This document shows, one piece after another, positions 45,535-55,205 of a stretch of 64,000 bases of DNA. The stretch covers positions 350,501 through 414,500 of the forward strand of contig NZ_CP031357.1 in NCBI RefSeq assembly GCF_003355455.1. The letters are read 5' to 3'. This DNA comes from Erythrobacter aureus. Its GTDB lineage: Bacteria > Pseudomonadota > Alphaproteobacteria > Sphingomonadales > Sphingomonadaceae. The notes below the pieces were generated by a model. That model saw only the letters and a list, made by a program, of their open reading frames with translations, was not told where the DNA came from and ran no database searches. Made by a program: the position numbers and the translations under genes. The stretch's first letter is position 1. Each line of letters starts with the position of its first letter.

Positions 45535-46626
45535 ATGCATGGGGCGCAGGACATGGAGGGCACGAATAGCGCCTTCGTTTTCGAGGGGAAGTGGCGCGAT
45601 TTCGCGAAGATCGCCTTCCCCAACTTGCTGCTGACGATCGTCACTCTGGGCATCTACCGGTTTTGGGCGACCGCGCGCGAGCGCCGCTATCTGTGGTCGC
45701 GCACACGGTTCGTCGACGAGCATCTCGAATGGGCGGGCACGGGAATGGAGCTGTTTCTCGGCTTCCTCATGGTCTTCGTGCTATTCGGTATCCCCTATGT
45801 CTTCCTCACCTTCATTGCTCAGGCGCTGGTCGCCCGCGGCTATGAAGCGCTGGGCGTCGGCCTGACTTTCGTGGCGCTGACGGCAATCTTCTACCTCTTG
45901 GGCGTCGCGCGGTTTCGGGGCCTGCGTTACCGCCTTTCGCGCACGCGCTGGCGCGGCATTCGCGGCGGGAGCGACGATGGCGGATTTCTTTTCGGCCTGT
46001 CCTACATGTGGAAGACGATGGTCGGCTGGATCCCGCTCGGCCTGCTCATCCCCTGGTCGATGACCAGCCTGTGGAACGAGCGCTGGAACAAAATGAGCTT
46101 CGGCCCCTTTCGCTTCGAATCGAATGCCGAGGCCGGAGGAGTTTTCGTCCGTTTCCTGCTGTTCTACCTCGCGCCCTTCGTGCTGTTCGTGGGCGGGATG
46201 ATCATGGCCGGAATGGGCATGCTGGCGGGTTATGGTATCGGCGGCGAAGACGGGATGAGGGTCGGCGGCGTGGTCGGCATTCTCGGCCTGCTCCTCTTCT
46301 TTTATCTCGGGCTCGGCCTGATCGCCGTGGCCTTCTACGCCAAGTTCTATCGCGAGGTCGTGGGCGCGACGCGCTGGCGCGATCTCCAATTCAGCTTCGA
46401 AGCCTCGACGCTCGACTGGGTCAAGCTGCTGGTGATCGATGCCGTGCTGGTGGTGTTCACGTTCGGGATCGGCCTGATCTTCCTGTCCTACCGCCACTGG
46501 AAGTTCTTCATGACGCATCTCGAAGCGGGCGGTGAAATCCTGCTCGACGAACTCACCCAATCGGAGACCAGGACCGCCAGGCATGGCGAGGGCCTGCTCG
46601 ATGCCTTCGACATGGGCGCGATCTGA
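45535..46626 (+). CDS. DUF898 (YjgN-like) membrane protein
   Basis: A 363-residue polytopic protein. Family hallmarks are FEGKWRDFAKIAFPNLLLTIVTLGIYRFWA near the start, the RYRLSRTRWRGIRGG loop, and the repeat in the second half (LLVIDAVLVVFTFGIGLIFL). Function unknown. The M48 peptidase gene begins 4 bp later, so the two are probably cotranscribed. Confidence 0.88.
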   Translation: MHGAQDMEGTNSAFVFEGKWRDFAKIAFPNLLLTIVTLGIYRFWATARERRYLWSRTRFVDEHLEWAGTGMELFLGFLMVFVLFGIPYVFLTFIAQALVARGYEALGVGLTFVALTAIFYLLGVARFRGLRYRLSRTRWRGIRGGSDDGGFLFGLSYMWKTMVGWIPLGLLIPWSMTSLWNERWNKMSFGPFRFESNAEAGGVFVRFLLFYLAPFVLFVGGMIMAGMGMLAGYGIGGEDGMRVGGVVGILGLLLFFYLGLGLIAVAFYAKFYREVVGATRWRDLQFSFEASTLDWVKLLVIDAVLVVFTFGIGLIFLSYRHWKFFMTHLEAGGEILLDELTQSETRTARHGEGLLDAFDMGAI

Positions 46627-46630
46627 CCCG

Positions 46631-47707
46631 ATGGGAGAGGCGTTCCTGATTGCCGCCGAATGGTACGATGGGATCAATGCGGTGCGCCATTCGGGCGAGC
46701 TGACTTGGGATGGGCGCGGGGCCTTCACGCTCGATGGCCCCACGGATCGTCAGAGCTTCGCGGCGACTGATCTGCGCTTTGGCGAAACGCGCCCCGGCAA
46801 GATCGTCTATCGGCGCGACAGCGTACCCGACTTCCGGCTGATCCTGCCCGAAGACATTCCCCCCGGTCTGGCCGCGCGGCTCCCCGCGAAGAGCGAATAC
46901 GGCGCCTGGGTCGACCGGCTGGGACTAGGCAAGGCCGTAGCGATCTTCGGTGTCGTCAGCGCGGCTGCGGTGGCGCTTTTCATGACGGCACCCGACTGGC
47001 TCGGCCCGCGCATCCCGGCAAGCTGGGAACGCAATATCGGGGAGGCCATGGTCGGCGATTTCGGCGGGCGTATCTGTCACACGCCCGAAGGCGACGCCGC
47101 GCTCGCCAAGCTGCTCGCGAAAGTGGACCCGGCAGAAGAAAAGGTCCGCGCGGGCATCGCGAATATGGGAATGGTCAATGCCGTTGCGCTGCCCGGCGGC
47201 CAGGTGCTACTGTTCGACGGGCTGGTCCAGCAGGCCGAAAGTCCCGAGGAACTGGCGGGCGTACTCGCCCACGAGGTCGGGCATGTGCGCGAACGGCATG
47301 TGATGACCGCGCTGCTCAGACAGTTCGGTCTGTCGATCTTGCTGGCCGGGGCGGACTCGAGCGTTACCAACGGCGTATTCGGGCTCGCCTCGATGGGCTA
47401 TTCGCGCGACGCCGAACGCGAAGCCGACGATTACGCCCGCGCGCGCATGGCGGAGAGCAGCATCTCACCGCTGGGCGCGGCAGGTTTCTTCGAGAGAATG
47501 TCGGAGGAGTATGGCGACAGCGCCGACGCACCGGCCCTGGCAGGCTGGCTTGCAAGCCATCCCTCCTCGGGCGAGCGCGCCGAAGCCTATCGCGACGCGG
47601 CGGATGGTGATGCGCGCTATACGCCCGTCCTGGCTCCCGAGGAGTTCGCCGCCCTGAAATCCATGTGTGAAGAGGATCCGGACGTGGAGGAGTTCGACCT
47701 CTTCTAG
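46631..47707 (+). CDS. M48-family membrane-associated metallopeptidase
   Basis: A 358-residue zinc protease. The N-terminal ~90 residues form a soluble beta-rich domain, then one helix (AVAIFGVVSAAAVALFM, ~100-117), then the M48 domain with HEVGH (AGVLAHEVGHVRERH, ~215) and the third ligand in EREADDYARARM. It likely degrades misfolded membrane or envelope proteins. Paired with DUF898 upstream. Confidence 0.92.
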   Translation: MGEAFLIAAEWYDGINAVRHSGELTWDGRGAFTLDGPTDRQSFAATDLRFGETRPGKIVYRRDSVPDFRLILPEDIPPGLAARLPAKSEYGAWVDRLGLGKAVAIFGVVSAAAVALFMTAPDWLGPRIPASWERNIGEAMVGDFGGRICHTPEGDAALAKLLAKVDPAEEKVRAGIANMGMVNAVALPGGQVLLFDGLVQQAESPEELAGVLAHEVGHVRERHVMTALLRQFGLSILLAGADSSVTNGVFGLASMGYSRDAEREADDYARARMAESSISPLGAAGFFERMSEEYGDSADAPALAGWLASHPSSGERAEAYRDAADGDARYTPVLAPEEFAALKSMCEEDPDVEEFDLF

Positions 47708-47746
47708 GCCTTGCATTCGCGAGGCCGGGGGGCGACATCGGGCGCC

Positions 47747-48490
47747 ATGTTCGACACCAAGCATTTCGAGCTGCCCGATGGGCGGCGCCTCGCTTTCCGC
47801 CATATCCGTGGCAATGGCCCCGCGCTGGTGTTTCTGCCCGGTTATATGTCCGACATGGCGGGCGGCAAGGCGACTGCGCTGTTCGACTGGGCGCGCGAGC
47901 AGGGGCGCGCCTGCCTGCTGCTCGACTATTCGGGTTGCGGCGAAAGCGAGGGCGATTTTGCGGACGGCACGCTCTCGAAATGGCGCGACGAGGCGCTCGC
48001 TCTGATTGAGGCGAAACTCGACGACCAAGTCATCCTAGTCGGGTCCTCGATGGGCGGTTGGCTGATGCTGCTTCTGGGAATGGCATTGGGCGATCGGCTG
48101 GCCGGGCTTGTCGGCATCGCCTCGGCGCCAGATTTCACCGAATGGGGCCGTTCCGAAACCGACAAGGCGAAACTGGCCGGGGGCGCGATCGTGTATGACG
48201 AGAACCCCTACGGTCCCGACCCCACCCCCATGCACCCCCGGTTCTTTACCGACGCGCAGGCGCAAGTGCTGCTTGGCGGCGAGATCACCATCGATGCCCC
48301 CGTCCGTCTGATCCACGGCCAGCGCGATGCCGATGTGCCCTGGGAAATAAGCCTGCGCCTTGCCGGAACGTTGCGTTCGGACGACGTACAGGTCACGCTG
48401 GTAAAGGATGGCGACCACCGTCTGTCGCGCGAGCAGGACATCGCTTTGCTGCTGCGCACCGTCGACGCGCTCTCGAAAGGTCCTGAATGA
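47747..48490 (+). CDS. Alpha/beta hydrolase
   Basis: A 247-residue alpha/beta-hydrolase-fold enzyme with nucleophile Ser in LVGSSMGGWL (~100), acid in HGQRDADVP (~195) and His in DGDHRLS (~226). Probably an esterase, thioesterase or depalmitoylase-like enzyme; the substrate is unknown. Stop overlaps the TPR gene start (ATGA). Confidence 0.9.
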   Translation: MFDTKHFELPDGRRLAFRHIRGNGPALVFLPGYMSDMAGGKATALFDWAREQGRACLLLDYSGCGESEGDFADGTLSKWRDEALALIEAKLDDQVILVGSSMGGWLMLLLGMALGDRLAGLVGIASAPDFTEWGRSETDKAKLAGGAIVYDENPYGPDPTPMHPRFFTDAQAQVLLGGEITIDAPVRLIHGQRDADVPWEISLRLAGTLRSDDVQVTLVKDGDHRLSREQDIALLLRTVDALSKGPE

Positions 48491-49326
48491 TCGCCTCCGC
48501 CCTTGCCCTGCTGATGATGCAGGTCGGCCCGAACCCGTCCATCGATGCCTTCCCCGGCCTGCCCGACGAGCTGCGCGATCGACCCGAACGGCCGCAGGCG
48601 CGGGACCGGGCGGATACCGCATCACCGGCCCAGGGAAAGCTTGCCGATTGCGTAAATCTGGCGCGCGGCGATGCCGAAGCCGCCAGGGATTACGCACAGA
48701 AGTGGCGCGAAGCGGCGGCTACCCAGCTCGAACTGGCCCAATCGGCTCATTGCCTGGGCATCGCCTTCGTTCGCGAGGGCGAATTCGCCGAGGCACAAAG
48801 AGCGTTCGATCTGGCGACCGACGAAGTTCCCCTGGGCGCCCCGGCCTACCAGTCGCGCCTCGCGGCCATGTCCGGCAACGCGGCGATGGCCCAGGACCAG
48901 CCAGCGATCGCCGACATTGCTTTCGGCCGCGCCGTCACCCTTGCCACCCAAGCGGACGATGCGCCGCTTCTCGCCAGCGTCCTGATCGACCGCGCCCGCG
49001 CCCTGGTAGCCCTCGAGCGCAATGACGAAGCCGTTGCAACGCTGGAAAAGGCGCGTGGGAACGACCCTGCCAATGCCCGCGCATGGCTGCTTTCGGCCAC
49101 ATTGTCCCGGCGGCTGGAACGGCTGGGCGAAGCGCGTGAGCAGATCGCGCAAGCAGCGCTGCTGGCGCCGCGGGATCCCGCCGTGGGCCTCGAAGCAGGC
49201 GTGATTGCCGCGCTGTCGGGGCGCGAGCAGGAGGCCCGACGCAGCTTCGAATCGGTACTGCTCGTCGCGCCTGACAGCGACGAGGCCAAGCGTGCGCGCG
49301 GCTATCTGGAACAGCTCCAATCGTGA
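48487..49326 (+). CDS. TPR-repeat protein
   Basis: A 279-residue protein with a likely signal/anchor start (MIASALALLMMQVG) and several tetratricopeptide-like helix pairs from about residue 60 (AHCLGIAFVREGEFAEAQRAF; ARALVALERNDEAVATLEKA; SATLSRRLERLGEAREQ). A protein-binding scaffold, probably periplasmic. Overlaps both neighbours, so it is part of a tight operon. Confidence 0.88.
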   Translation: MIASALALLMMQVGPNPSIDAFPGLPDELRDRPERPQARDRADTASPAQGKLADCVNLARGDAEAARDYAQKWREAAATQLELAQSAHCLGIAFVREGEFAEAQRAFDLATDEVPLGAPAYQSRLAAMSGNAAMAQDQPAIADIAFGRAVTLATQADDAPLLASVLIDRARALVALERNDEAVATLEKARGNDPANARAWLLSATLSRRLERLGEAREQIAQAALLAPRDPAVGLEAGVIAALSGREQEARRSFESVLLVAPDSDEAKRARGYLEQLQS

Positions 49327-50300
49327 CCGATTTTTCCGTCCTCGATCTGGTTCCGGTGCGCGAAGGAGGGAACGTCGGCGAAGCGCTCGAGGCGGCGACC
49401 GAGCTTGCCCGAAATGCGGAAGACAATGGCTGCAAGCGCTTCTGGGTGGCCGAACATCACGCGATGGCGGGTATTGCCGGTGGGGCGACCTCGGTCGTGC
49501 TTGCGCATATCGGCAATGCGACATCCACCATCCGCATCGGGTCGGGCGGAATCATGCTGCCCAATCACACGCCTTTCCAGATCGCCGAACAGTTCGGCAC
49601 GCTCGACGCGCTGTTTCCGGGCCGCGTGGATCTCGGCCTGGGACGGGCGCCCGGAGCGGGGCCGGAACTTCAGCGCGCCTTGCGCAAGGATCTTCATCGC
49701 GCCGCCGAAATGTTCCCGCAGGACGTGGCCGAACTCATGGCGCTGATGGCAGGCGATACGGCCATTCACCCCACTCCGGGGCTTGGCGCGAAGCCCGAGT
49801 TCTGGATGCTGGGCTCCAGCCTCTTCGGTGCCCGGCTCGCCGCGCAGCTGGGCATGCCCTATGCCTTCGCCAGCCATTTCGCGCCCGACCACCTGGACGC
49901 CGCGCTCGAGCTCTATCGGCGCGATTTTCAGCCGTCCGAGGATTGGGAAAAACCGCATGTGATGGTCGCGATGAACCTGTTCGTCGCCGACACCGAGGAA
50001 GAGGCCGAATATCTGGCTTCCTCCCAGCTCCAGGCTTTCGTGGCCCTGCGCACGGGCACGCCGGGCAAGCTGCCCCCGCCAGTGCGCGGATATCGCGACC
50101 AATTGCCCGCACCGGCGCAGGCGATGCTGGCGCATATCGGGCAAGCCAGCGCGATCGGCACGCCGCAACAGGCTGCGCAGGCGGTAGAAGCCTTCGTTGG
50201 ACGCACGGGAGCGGACGAGGTCATCTTCGGCGGCAGCATGTTCGATCCGGAGGCGCGATGCCGCTCGCTCGCGCTGGCCATGAACCGGCTCCGCGCATGA
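49323..50300 (+). CDS. LLM-class flavin-dependent oxidoreductase
   Basis: A 325-residue luciferase-like monooxygenase family protein (GTG start overlapping the preceding stop as GTGA). The N-terminus FSVLDLVPVREGGNVGEALE and WVAEHHAMAGIAGGATSVV, RVDLGLGRAPGAG and the late IGTPQQAAQAVEAF match the MsnO8/YhbW-type group. Uses reduced FMN and oxygen; substrate unknown. Confidence 0.92.
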   Translation: MTDFSVLDLVPVREGGNVGEALEAATELARNAEDNGCKRFWVAEHHAMAGIAGGATSVVLAHIGNATSTIRIGSGGIMLPNHTPFQIAEQFGTLDALFPGRVDLGLGRAPGAGPELQRALRKDLHRAAEMFPQDVAELMALMAGDTAIHPTPGLGAKPEFWMLGSSLFGARLAAQLGMPYAFASHFAPDHLDAALELYRRDFQPSEDWEKPHVMVAMNLFVADTEEEAEYLASSQLQAFVALRTGTPGKLPPPVRGYRDQLPAPAQAMLAHIGQASAIGTPQQAAQAVEAFVGRTGADEVIFGGSMFDPEARCRSLALAMNRLRA

Positions 50301-50479
50301 GCATGCCGTAACGGCACCGCGTTTCGCCGCATCATAGGCTTGCAATTGCAAATTCTCGGCGGCACCACCTTGCGAGCCGTCTCCAACAGGCCTAGGCGCG
50401 GCGCGCAGGTCGTGGCGCACACGACTCGGATATTTCGCGGCGCGGAAACGATCATGCGCCGCAAGGAGAGAGGCCCCTT

Positions 50480-53400
50480 ATGGGTTCGAAGACTGCCGCG
50501 CTTCCCAAGAAGCTCCAAAACGCCATCACCGAAAGAATGCGCCAGTCGCTGCTGAAAGGCGATACGCCCTTCGACAAGGCAAGGCTTGCCGATGCTGCGT
50601 CCTTCGTAGGCGCGCTGGCGGCGGATCGCACCTTCGGTCGCTCGTCCATGGCGATCGAGAGCATCAGCGACGAACGCCGCCTTACGCGCATTGCGATCGT
50701 CAATGACGACATGCCCTTTATCGTCGATTCGGTGGCCGCGACCATCGCCGCGCTGGGCCTGTCGATCGACCGGCTCGTGCATCCGGTCATTCCCGTCGAA
50801 CGCGACGACAAGGGGAAGCTGATCGGGATTCCCGATAACGATCCCTATTGGGAATCGATGATATATATCGAGGCGGCCCGCGTCGATGCGAAGACGCGCC
50901 GCCAGTTGCAGGAAGGCCTCAAGGAAACCCTCGCCGACGTGCGGGCGGCGGTCAGCGACTGGCCCAAGCTCCAGCAGGCGATGACGCAGGATGCCGATCG
51001 CATCCGCAATACGGACGAAGAAGGCGCGGACCTGCTCGACTGGCTCAATTCGGGCATGCTCACCCAGCTCGGCCACGTGACGCGCCATCGCGATGGCACG
51101 CAGCGCGACCAGCTCGGCATCTGTCGCAAAAGCGCTCGGGAACTCCTCGCGGAAGCTTCCTACGAGCGTGCGTTCACGTGGTTCGCGAAGAAGGACAACA
51201 GGCGCCGCCCCCTGATAATCAAGGCGAACCACCTCAGCAATGTGCACCGCCGCGTGCCGCTCGATCTGCTCATCGTGCCGATCCAGGAGGGCAGCGAGAC
51301 CATCGCGCTTTCGGTCCATGCGGGTGTGTGGACCAGTGCCGCGCTGGCCGCGCCGCCGCGCAATGTGCCGCGCTTGCGCCGCGAACTCGAGGCTCTGCGC
51401 GAGCGCCACGGCTTCGACGATACCGGCCATGCGGGTAAGGCTCTGGTCCATGCCTTGACGACGCTGCCGCACGATCTGCTGATCGGCTTTTCCGAAAGCG
51501 ACGTCGAACGCGTTGCCACCACGATGATGAGCCTGGTCGACCGCCCTCGCCCCCGGCTTGCCCTGGTCGAGGCTCCGCTTGCCCGACACCTTTTCGCCTT
51601 TGTCTGGCTGCCGCGCGACATGGTGGCAACGCAGGTCCGGCTGGAGATCCAGGCCCTGCTGGAAGAGGCCGCAGCGGCGCGCCTGCTCGACTGGAGCCTG
51701 GAGGTCGAGGGGGGCAATCTAGCCACGATCCGGTTCGTTTTCGACATTCGCGATGGCGACACGATACCGGACGAGGACCGGCTGGAACAGCAGATGCAGA
51801 CGCTGCTGCGCGGCTGGAGCGAAGCGGTCGAGGCGGAGCTCGGCACACGGGAAGAACCCTCGCGCGCGGCCGGCCTGGCCATGCGCTTCGCCGAGCATTT
51901 CCCGACCGGCTTTCGCGGCCGGTTCGGCCCTCGCGAGGCCGCACTCGATATATCTCGGCTGCACGATCTCGGCGCCAGCCTCGAAAGCGAGGAAGTCGTA
52001 CGGGGCGCGCGGATGTATTTCTGCGAGCGCGAGATCGATGGCTGCCTGCGGCTGAAACTGTACCAGTCCGAAGGCAGCCTGCCGCTTTCCGAAGGCGTGC
52101 CTGCGCTCGAGGATTTCGGTTTCTACGTGCGGTCCGAAATGCCCACCGTGCTCGACGAGGGGCGGCTGGGGACGATCCACGACTTTCTGCTCGATCTGAA
52201 GCCGGGGGCCGATCCCAAAGCGCTGATCGATCGATCCGATGCGATCGAGGAAGCAATCGCATCCGTGCTCAACAGCGAAGCGGAAAACGATCCCTTCAAC
52301 CGCCTGGTGCCCGAAGCGGGACTGTCCGCGCGCGAAGCCAATTGGCTGCGCGCCTTCTACCGCTACCTGCGGCAAGTCGGCATGGGCTTCACGATTTATA
52401 CGGTGGTCGATGCTCTCGCGGCCGCGCCCGATGTCACCCGGGCGTTGATCGCCCTCTTCACCGCGCGTCACGATCCCGATTTCGGCAGCGGACGCGACAA
52501 GGCGGTCGGGGACGCGCGCAACGCGATCAAGCGGGGCCTCGCCAAGGTCAAGGCGATCAACGACGACCGCCTGCTGCGCCTGTACAACTCGCTGATCGAC
52601 GCGATTCTGCGCACCAATGCTTTCGCGCCCGCCGCAAGCGAAGCGCTTGCGATCAAGATCGATTCCGCCAAGGTTCCGGGCCTGCCCAAGCCGATTCCCT
52701 ATCGCGAAATCTTCGTCTATTCGCGGCGCGTCGAAGGTATCCATCTGCGCAGCGGCCCGGTTGCGCGCGGTGGCTTGCGCTGGTCCGACCGACGCGACGA
52801 CTTCCGCACGGAAATCCTGGGCCTTATGAAGGCCCAGCGCGTCAAGAACGCGGTGATCGTGCCGACCGGGGCGAAAGGCGGGTTTTATCCCAAGCAACTC
52901 CCCAATCCCGCCATCGATCGCGAGGGCTGGGCGGCCGAAGGACGCGCAAGTTACGAGACGTTCATCCGCACGCTCCTTTCGGTCACCGACAACATCGTCG
53001 ACGATAAGGTCGTGCATCCGGAAAACGTCGTCATCACCGATGGCGAGGACCCTTATTTCGTGGTCGCCGCCGACAAGGGTACGGCAACCTTTTCCGACAT
53101 CGCCAATGCAATCGCGAAATCGAGGGACTTCTGGCTCGACGACGCCTTCGCCTCGGGCGGCTCGAAAGGGTACGATCACAAGGCCATGGGCATCACCGCC
53201 AAGGGTGCCTGGGTCAGCGTCCAGCGCCAATTCCTCGAAATGGGCGTGGACGTGCAGAGCGACAGCGTCGAAGTCGTCGGCTGCGGTGACATGTCGGGCG
53301 ACGTTTTCGGCAACGGTATGTTGCTGTCGAAGGCGATCAAACTGGTCGCCGCCTTCGATCACCGTCACATCTTTCTCGACCCCGATCCCGACCCGGCGGC

Positions 53401-55159
53401 AAGCTGGAAAGAACGCAAGCGTTTGTTCGACTTGCCGCGGTCGAGCTGGGAGGATTACGACAGCAAGCTGATTTCCAAGGGCGGCGGCGTGTTCCCGCGC
53501 GATGCGAAGAGCATCAAGCTGACCAAGGCGGTGCAGGCGAAGCTTGGCATCGATCAATCGGAAATCGAACCCGAGGCGCTGATTTCGGCCATTCTGAAGG
53601 CGCCGGTCGACCTGATCTGGTTCGGCGGCATCGGCACCTACATCAAGGCGAGCCACGAAAACAACGTGCAGGTCGGCGATCCCGCCAATGACGCGTTGCG
53701 CGTGGATGGTAGGGACGTGCGCGCGAAAGTCATCGGCGAAGGGGCCAATCTCGGCATTACGCAGGCCGGACGCATCGAATTCGCCCAAGTCGGCGGTCGA
53801 TCGAACACCGACTTCATCGACAATTCCGCCGGCGTCGACTGCTCGGACAACGAGGTCAATATCAAGATTGCGCTGGCGGCGGCGCAACGCGCAGGCAAGC
53901 TGTCCGAACCCAAACGCGTCGCCCTGCTCGAATCGATGACCGACGAAGTCGGCCGGATTGTCCTCGAAGACAACCGGCTGCAGGCCCTGGCTCTCTCGAT
54001 CGCCGAGATTGGCGGAGCAAGCGCTATGGCGTCGCAGCGCCATCTCGTCGAAACGCTCGAGGCGGGCGGGAATCTCGACCGGCGAACCGAAGGCCTGGCC
54101 GACGACCAGACGCTGCAACGGCGAGCTGCCGATGGGCAGGGCCTGACCCGCCCGGAACTGGCCGTGTTGCTGTCCTCGTCGAAGCTGGTGTTGCAGGATG
54201 CCGTCGAACGGGGCGGCCTTGCTGCGGACACACTGCTCGAGGATACGCTGTTCGAAGCTTTCCCCGAACCGATGCGCAAGAAGTTCAAGGCGCAGATTGC
54301 AGGGCACCAGCTGCGCCGCGAGATCATCGCGACCAAATTGGCCAACCGCATCGTCAACCGTCTCGGCATGATCCATCCTTTCGAACTTTCCGAAGAGGAA
54401 GGCGCGGAACTGTGCGAGGTCGCAGCCGCTTTCGTCGCGGTCGAGGAACTGTTCGGCCTGCCCGACCTGTGGGACACGGTCGATGTCGCGGACATGCCCG
54501 AAAAGGCGCGCCTGATGATATTCGACCGGATCGCCGCGGCCACGGGCAATCTGATGTCGGATGTGCTTCGGACGTCGGGAGGCAAGGTCGATCCCAGCGC
54601 GCTTGTTGCCGAAATCGGCAAGGGAGTCGCGAAGCTGTCCGATGCGACGGGCGAGCTCTTGTCCGCCGAATCGCGGCAGCAGTCGGACCGCTTGCGTGAA
54701 CAGCTCGTAGCGGCAGGTGCGCCGGAGCCGCTGGCCGCGCGGGTCGCGCATCTCTACGATCTCGACGGGGCGGTTGGCCTTGCCAAACTGGCCAGCGAAA
54801 CCGGCATCCCGCCGATCGGGCTGACCGAAGCCTTTACCGAAGTCGGTCACCGGCTCGGGCTCGACTGGGCGCAGTCGACGGCAGCGCTCATGAGCCCCTC
54901 CGATGTGTGGGAACGCCTGCTCGTGTCCGGCCTTGCACGCGATTTTCAACAGATGCGGCTGGAGTTGTTGCGCCGTCTCGCGCGGCGCAAGGATGCCAAG
55001 AAGGACATGCCGGGAATCGTTGCAAAATGGGCCGAGGAACAGTCTGCCGCCGTGCATGGCTTCCGCGCCATGGTTGCACGGGCACAGGGCCAGTCTCCGG
55101 TGGCGCCGGCCATGCTGGCACAGATCGCCAGCATGGCTCGCAATCTGCTCGGTCGATAA
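50480..55159 (+). CDS. NAD-specific glutamate dehydrogenase, large (GDH180-type)
   Basis: A 1559-residue catabolic glutamate dehydrogenase deaminating glutamate to 2-oxoglutarate. The ATG at 50480 has AAGGAGAG upstream. N-terminal ACT-like regulatory regions (~1-480) precede the catalytic core: RSGPVARGGLRWSDRRDDFR (~757), VPTGAKGGFYPKQ (~795) with the substrate Lys, VVGCGDMSGDVFGNGMLLS (~932), and GEGANLGITQAGRIE. The helical C-terminal domain completes the chain. In the same window gltBD works in the opposite direction, so this gene likely serves amino-acid catabolism. Confidence 0.96.
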   Translation: MGSKTAALPKKLQNAITERMRQSLLKGDTPFDKARLADAASFVGALAADRTFGRSSMAIESISDERRLTRIAIVNDDMPFIVDSVAATIAALGLSIDRLVHPVIPVERDDKGKLIGIPDNDPYWESMIYIEAARVDAKTRRQLQEGLKETLADVRAAVSDWPKLQQAMTQDADRIRNTDEEGADLLDWLNSGMLTQLGHVTRHRDGTQRDQLGICRKSARELLAEASYERAFTWFAKKDNRRRPLIIKANHLSNVHRRVPLDLLIVPIQEGSETIALSVHAGVWTSAALAAPPRNVPRLRRELEALRERHGFDDTGHAGKALVHALTTLPHDLLIGFSESDVERVATTMMSLVDRPRPRLALVEAPLARHLFAFVWLPRDMVATQVRLEIQALLEEAAAARLLDWSLEVEGGNLATIRFVFDIRDGDTIPDEDRLEQQMQTLLRGWSEAVEAELGTREEPSRAAGLAMRFAEHFPTGFRGRFGPREAALDISRLHDLGASLESEEVVRGARMYFCEREIDGCLRLKLYQSEGSLPLSEGVPALEDFGFYVRSEMPTVLDEGRLGTIHDFLLDLKPGADPKALIDRSDAIEEAIASVLNSEAENDPFNRLVPEAGLSAREANWLRAFYRYLRQVGMGFTIYTVVDALAAAPDVTRALIALFTARHDPDFGSGRDKAVGDARNAIKRGLAKVKAINDDRLLRLYNSLIDAILRTNAFAPAASEALAIKIDSAKVPGLPKPIPYREIFVYSRRVEGIHLRSGPVARGGLRWSDRRDDFRTEILGLMKAQRVKNAVIVPTGAKGGFYPKQLPNPAIDREGWAAEGRASYETFIRTLLSVTDNIVDDKVVHPENVVITDGEDPYFVVAADKGTATFSDIANAIAKSRDFWLDDAFASGGSKGYDHKAMGITAKGAWVSVQRQFLEMGVDVQSDSVEVVGCGDMSGDVFGNGMLLSKAIKLVAAFDHRHIFLDPDPDPAASWKERKRLFDLPRSSWEDYDSKLISKGGGVFPRDAKSIKLTKAVQAKLGIDQSEIEPEALISAILKAPVDLIWFGGIGTYIKASHENNVQVGDPANDALRVDGRDVRAKVIGEGANLGITQAGRIEFAQVGGRSNTDFIDNSAGVDCSDNEVNIKIALAAAQRAGKLSEPKRVALLESMTDEVGRIVLEDNRLQALALSIAEIGGASAMASQRHLVETLEAGGNLDRRTEGLADDQTLQRRAADGQGLTRPELAVLLSSSKLVLQDAVERGGLAADTLLEDTLFEAFPEPMRKKFKAQIAGHQLRREIIATKLANRIVNRLGMIHPFELSEEEGAELCEVAAAFVAVEELFGLPDLWDTVDVADMPEKARLMIFDRIAAATGNLMSDVLRTSGGKVDPSALVAEIGKGVAKLSDATGELLSAESRQQSDRLREQLVAAGAPEPLAARVAHLYDLDGAVGLAKLASETGIPPIGLTEAFTEVGHRLGLDWAQSTAALMSPSDVWERLLVSGLARDFQQMRLELLRRLARRKDAKKDMPGIVAKWAEEQSAAVHGFRAMVARAQGQSPVAPAMLAQIASMARNLLGR

Positions 55160-55205
55160 CCGGTACGCTTGACCGGATGGCGATTTCACGCCAGCCAGCG
55201 TGACC

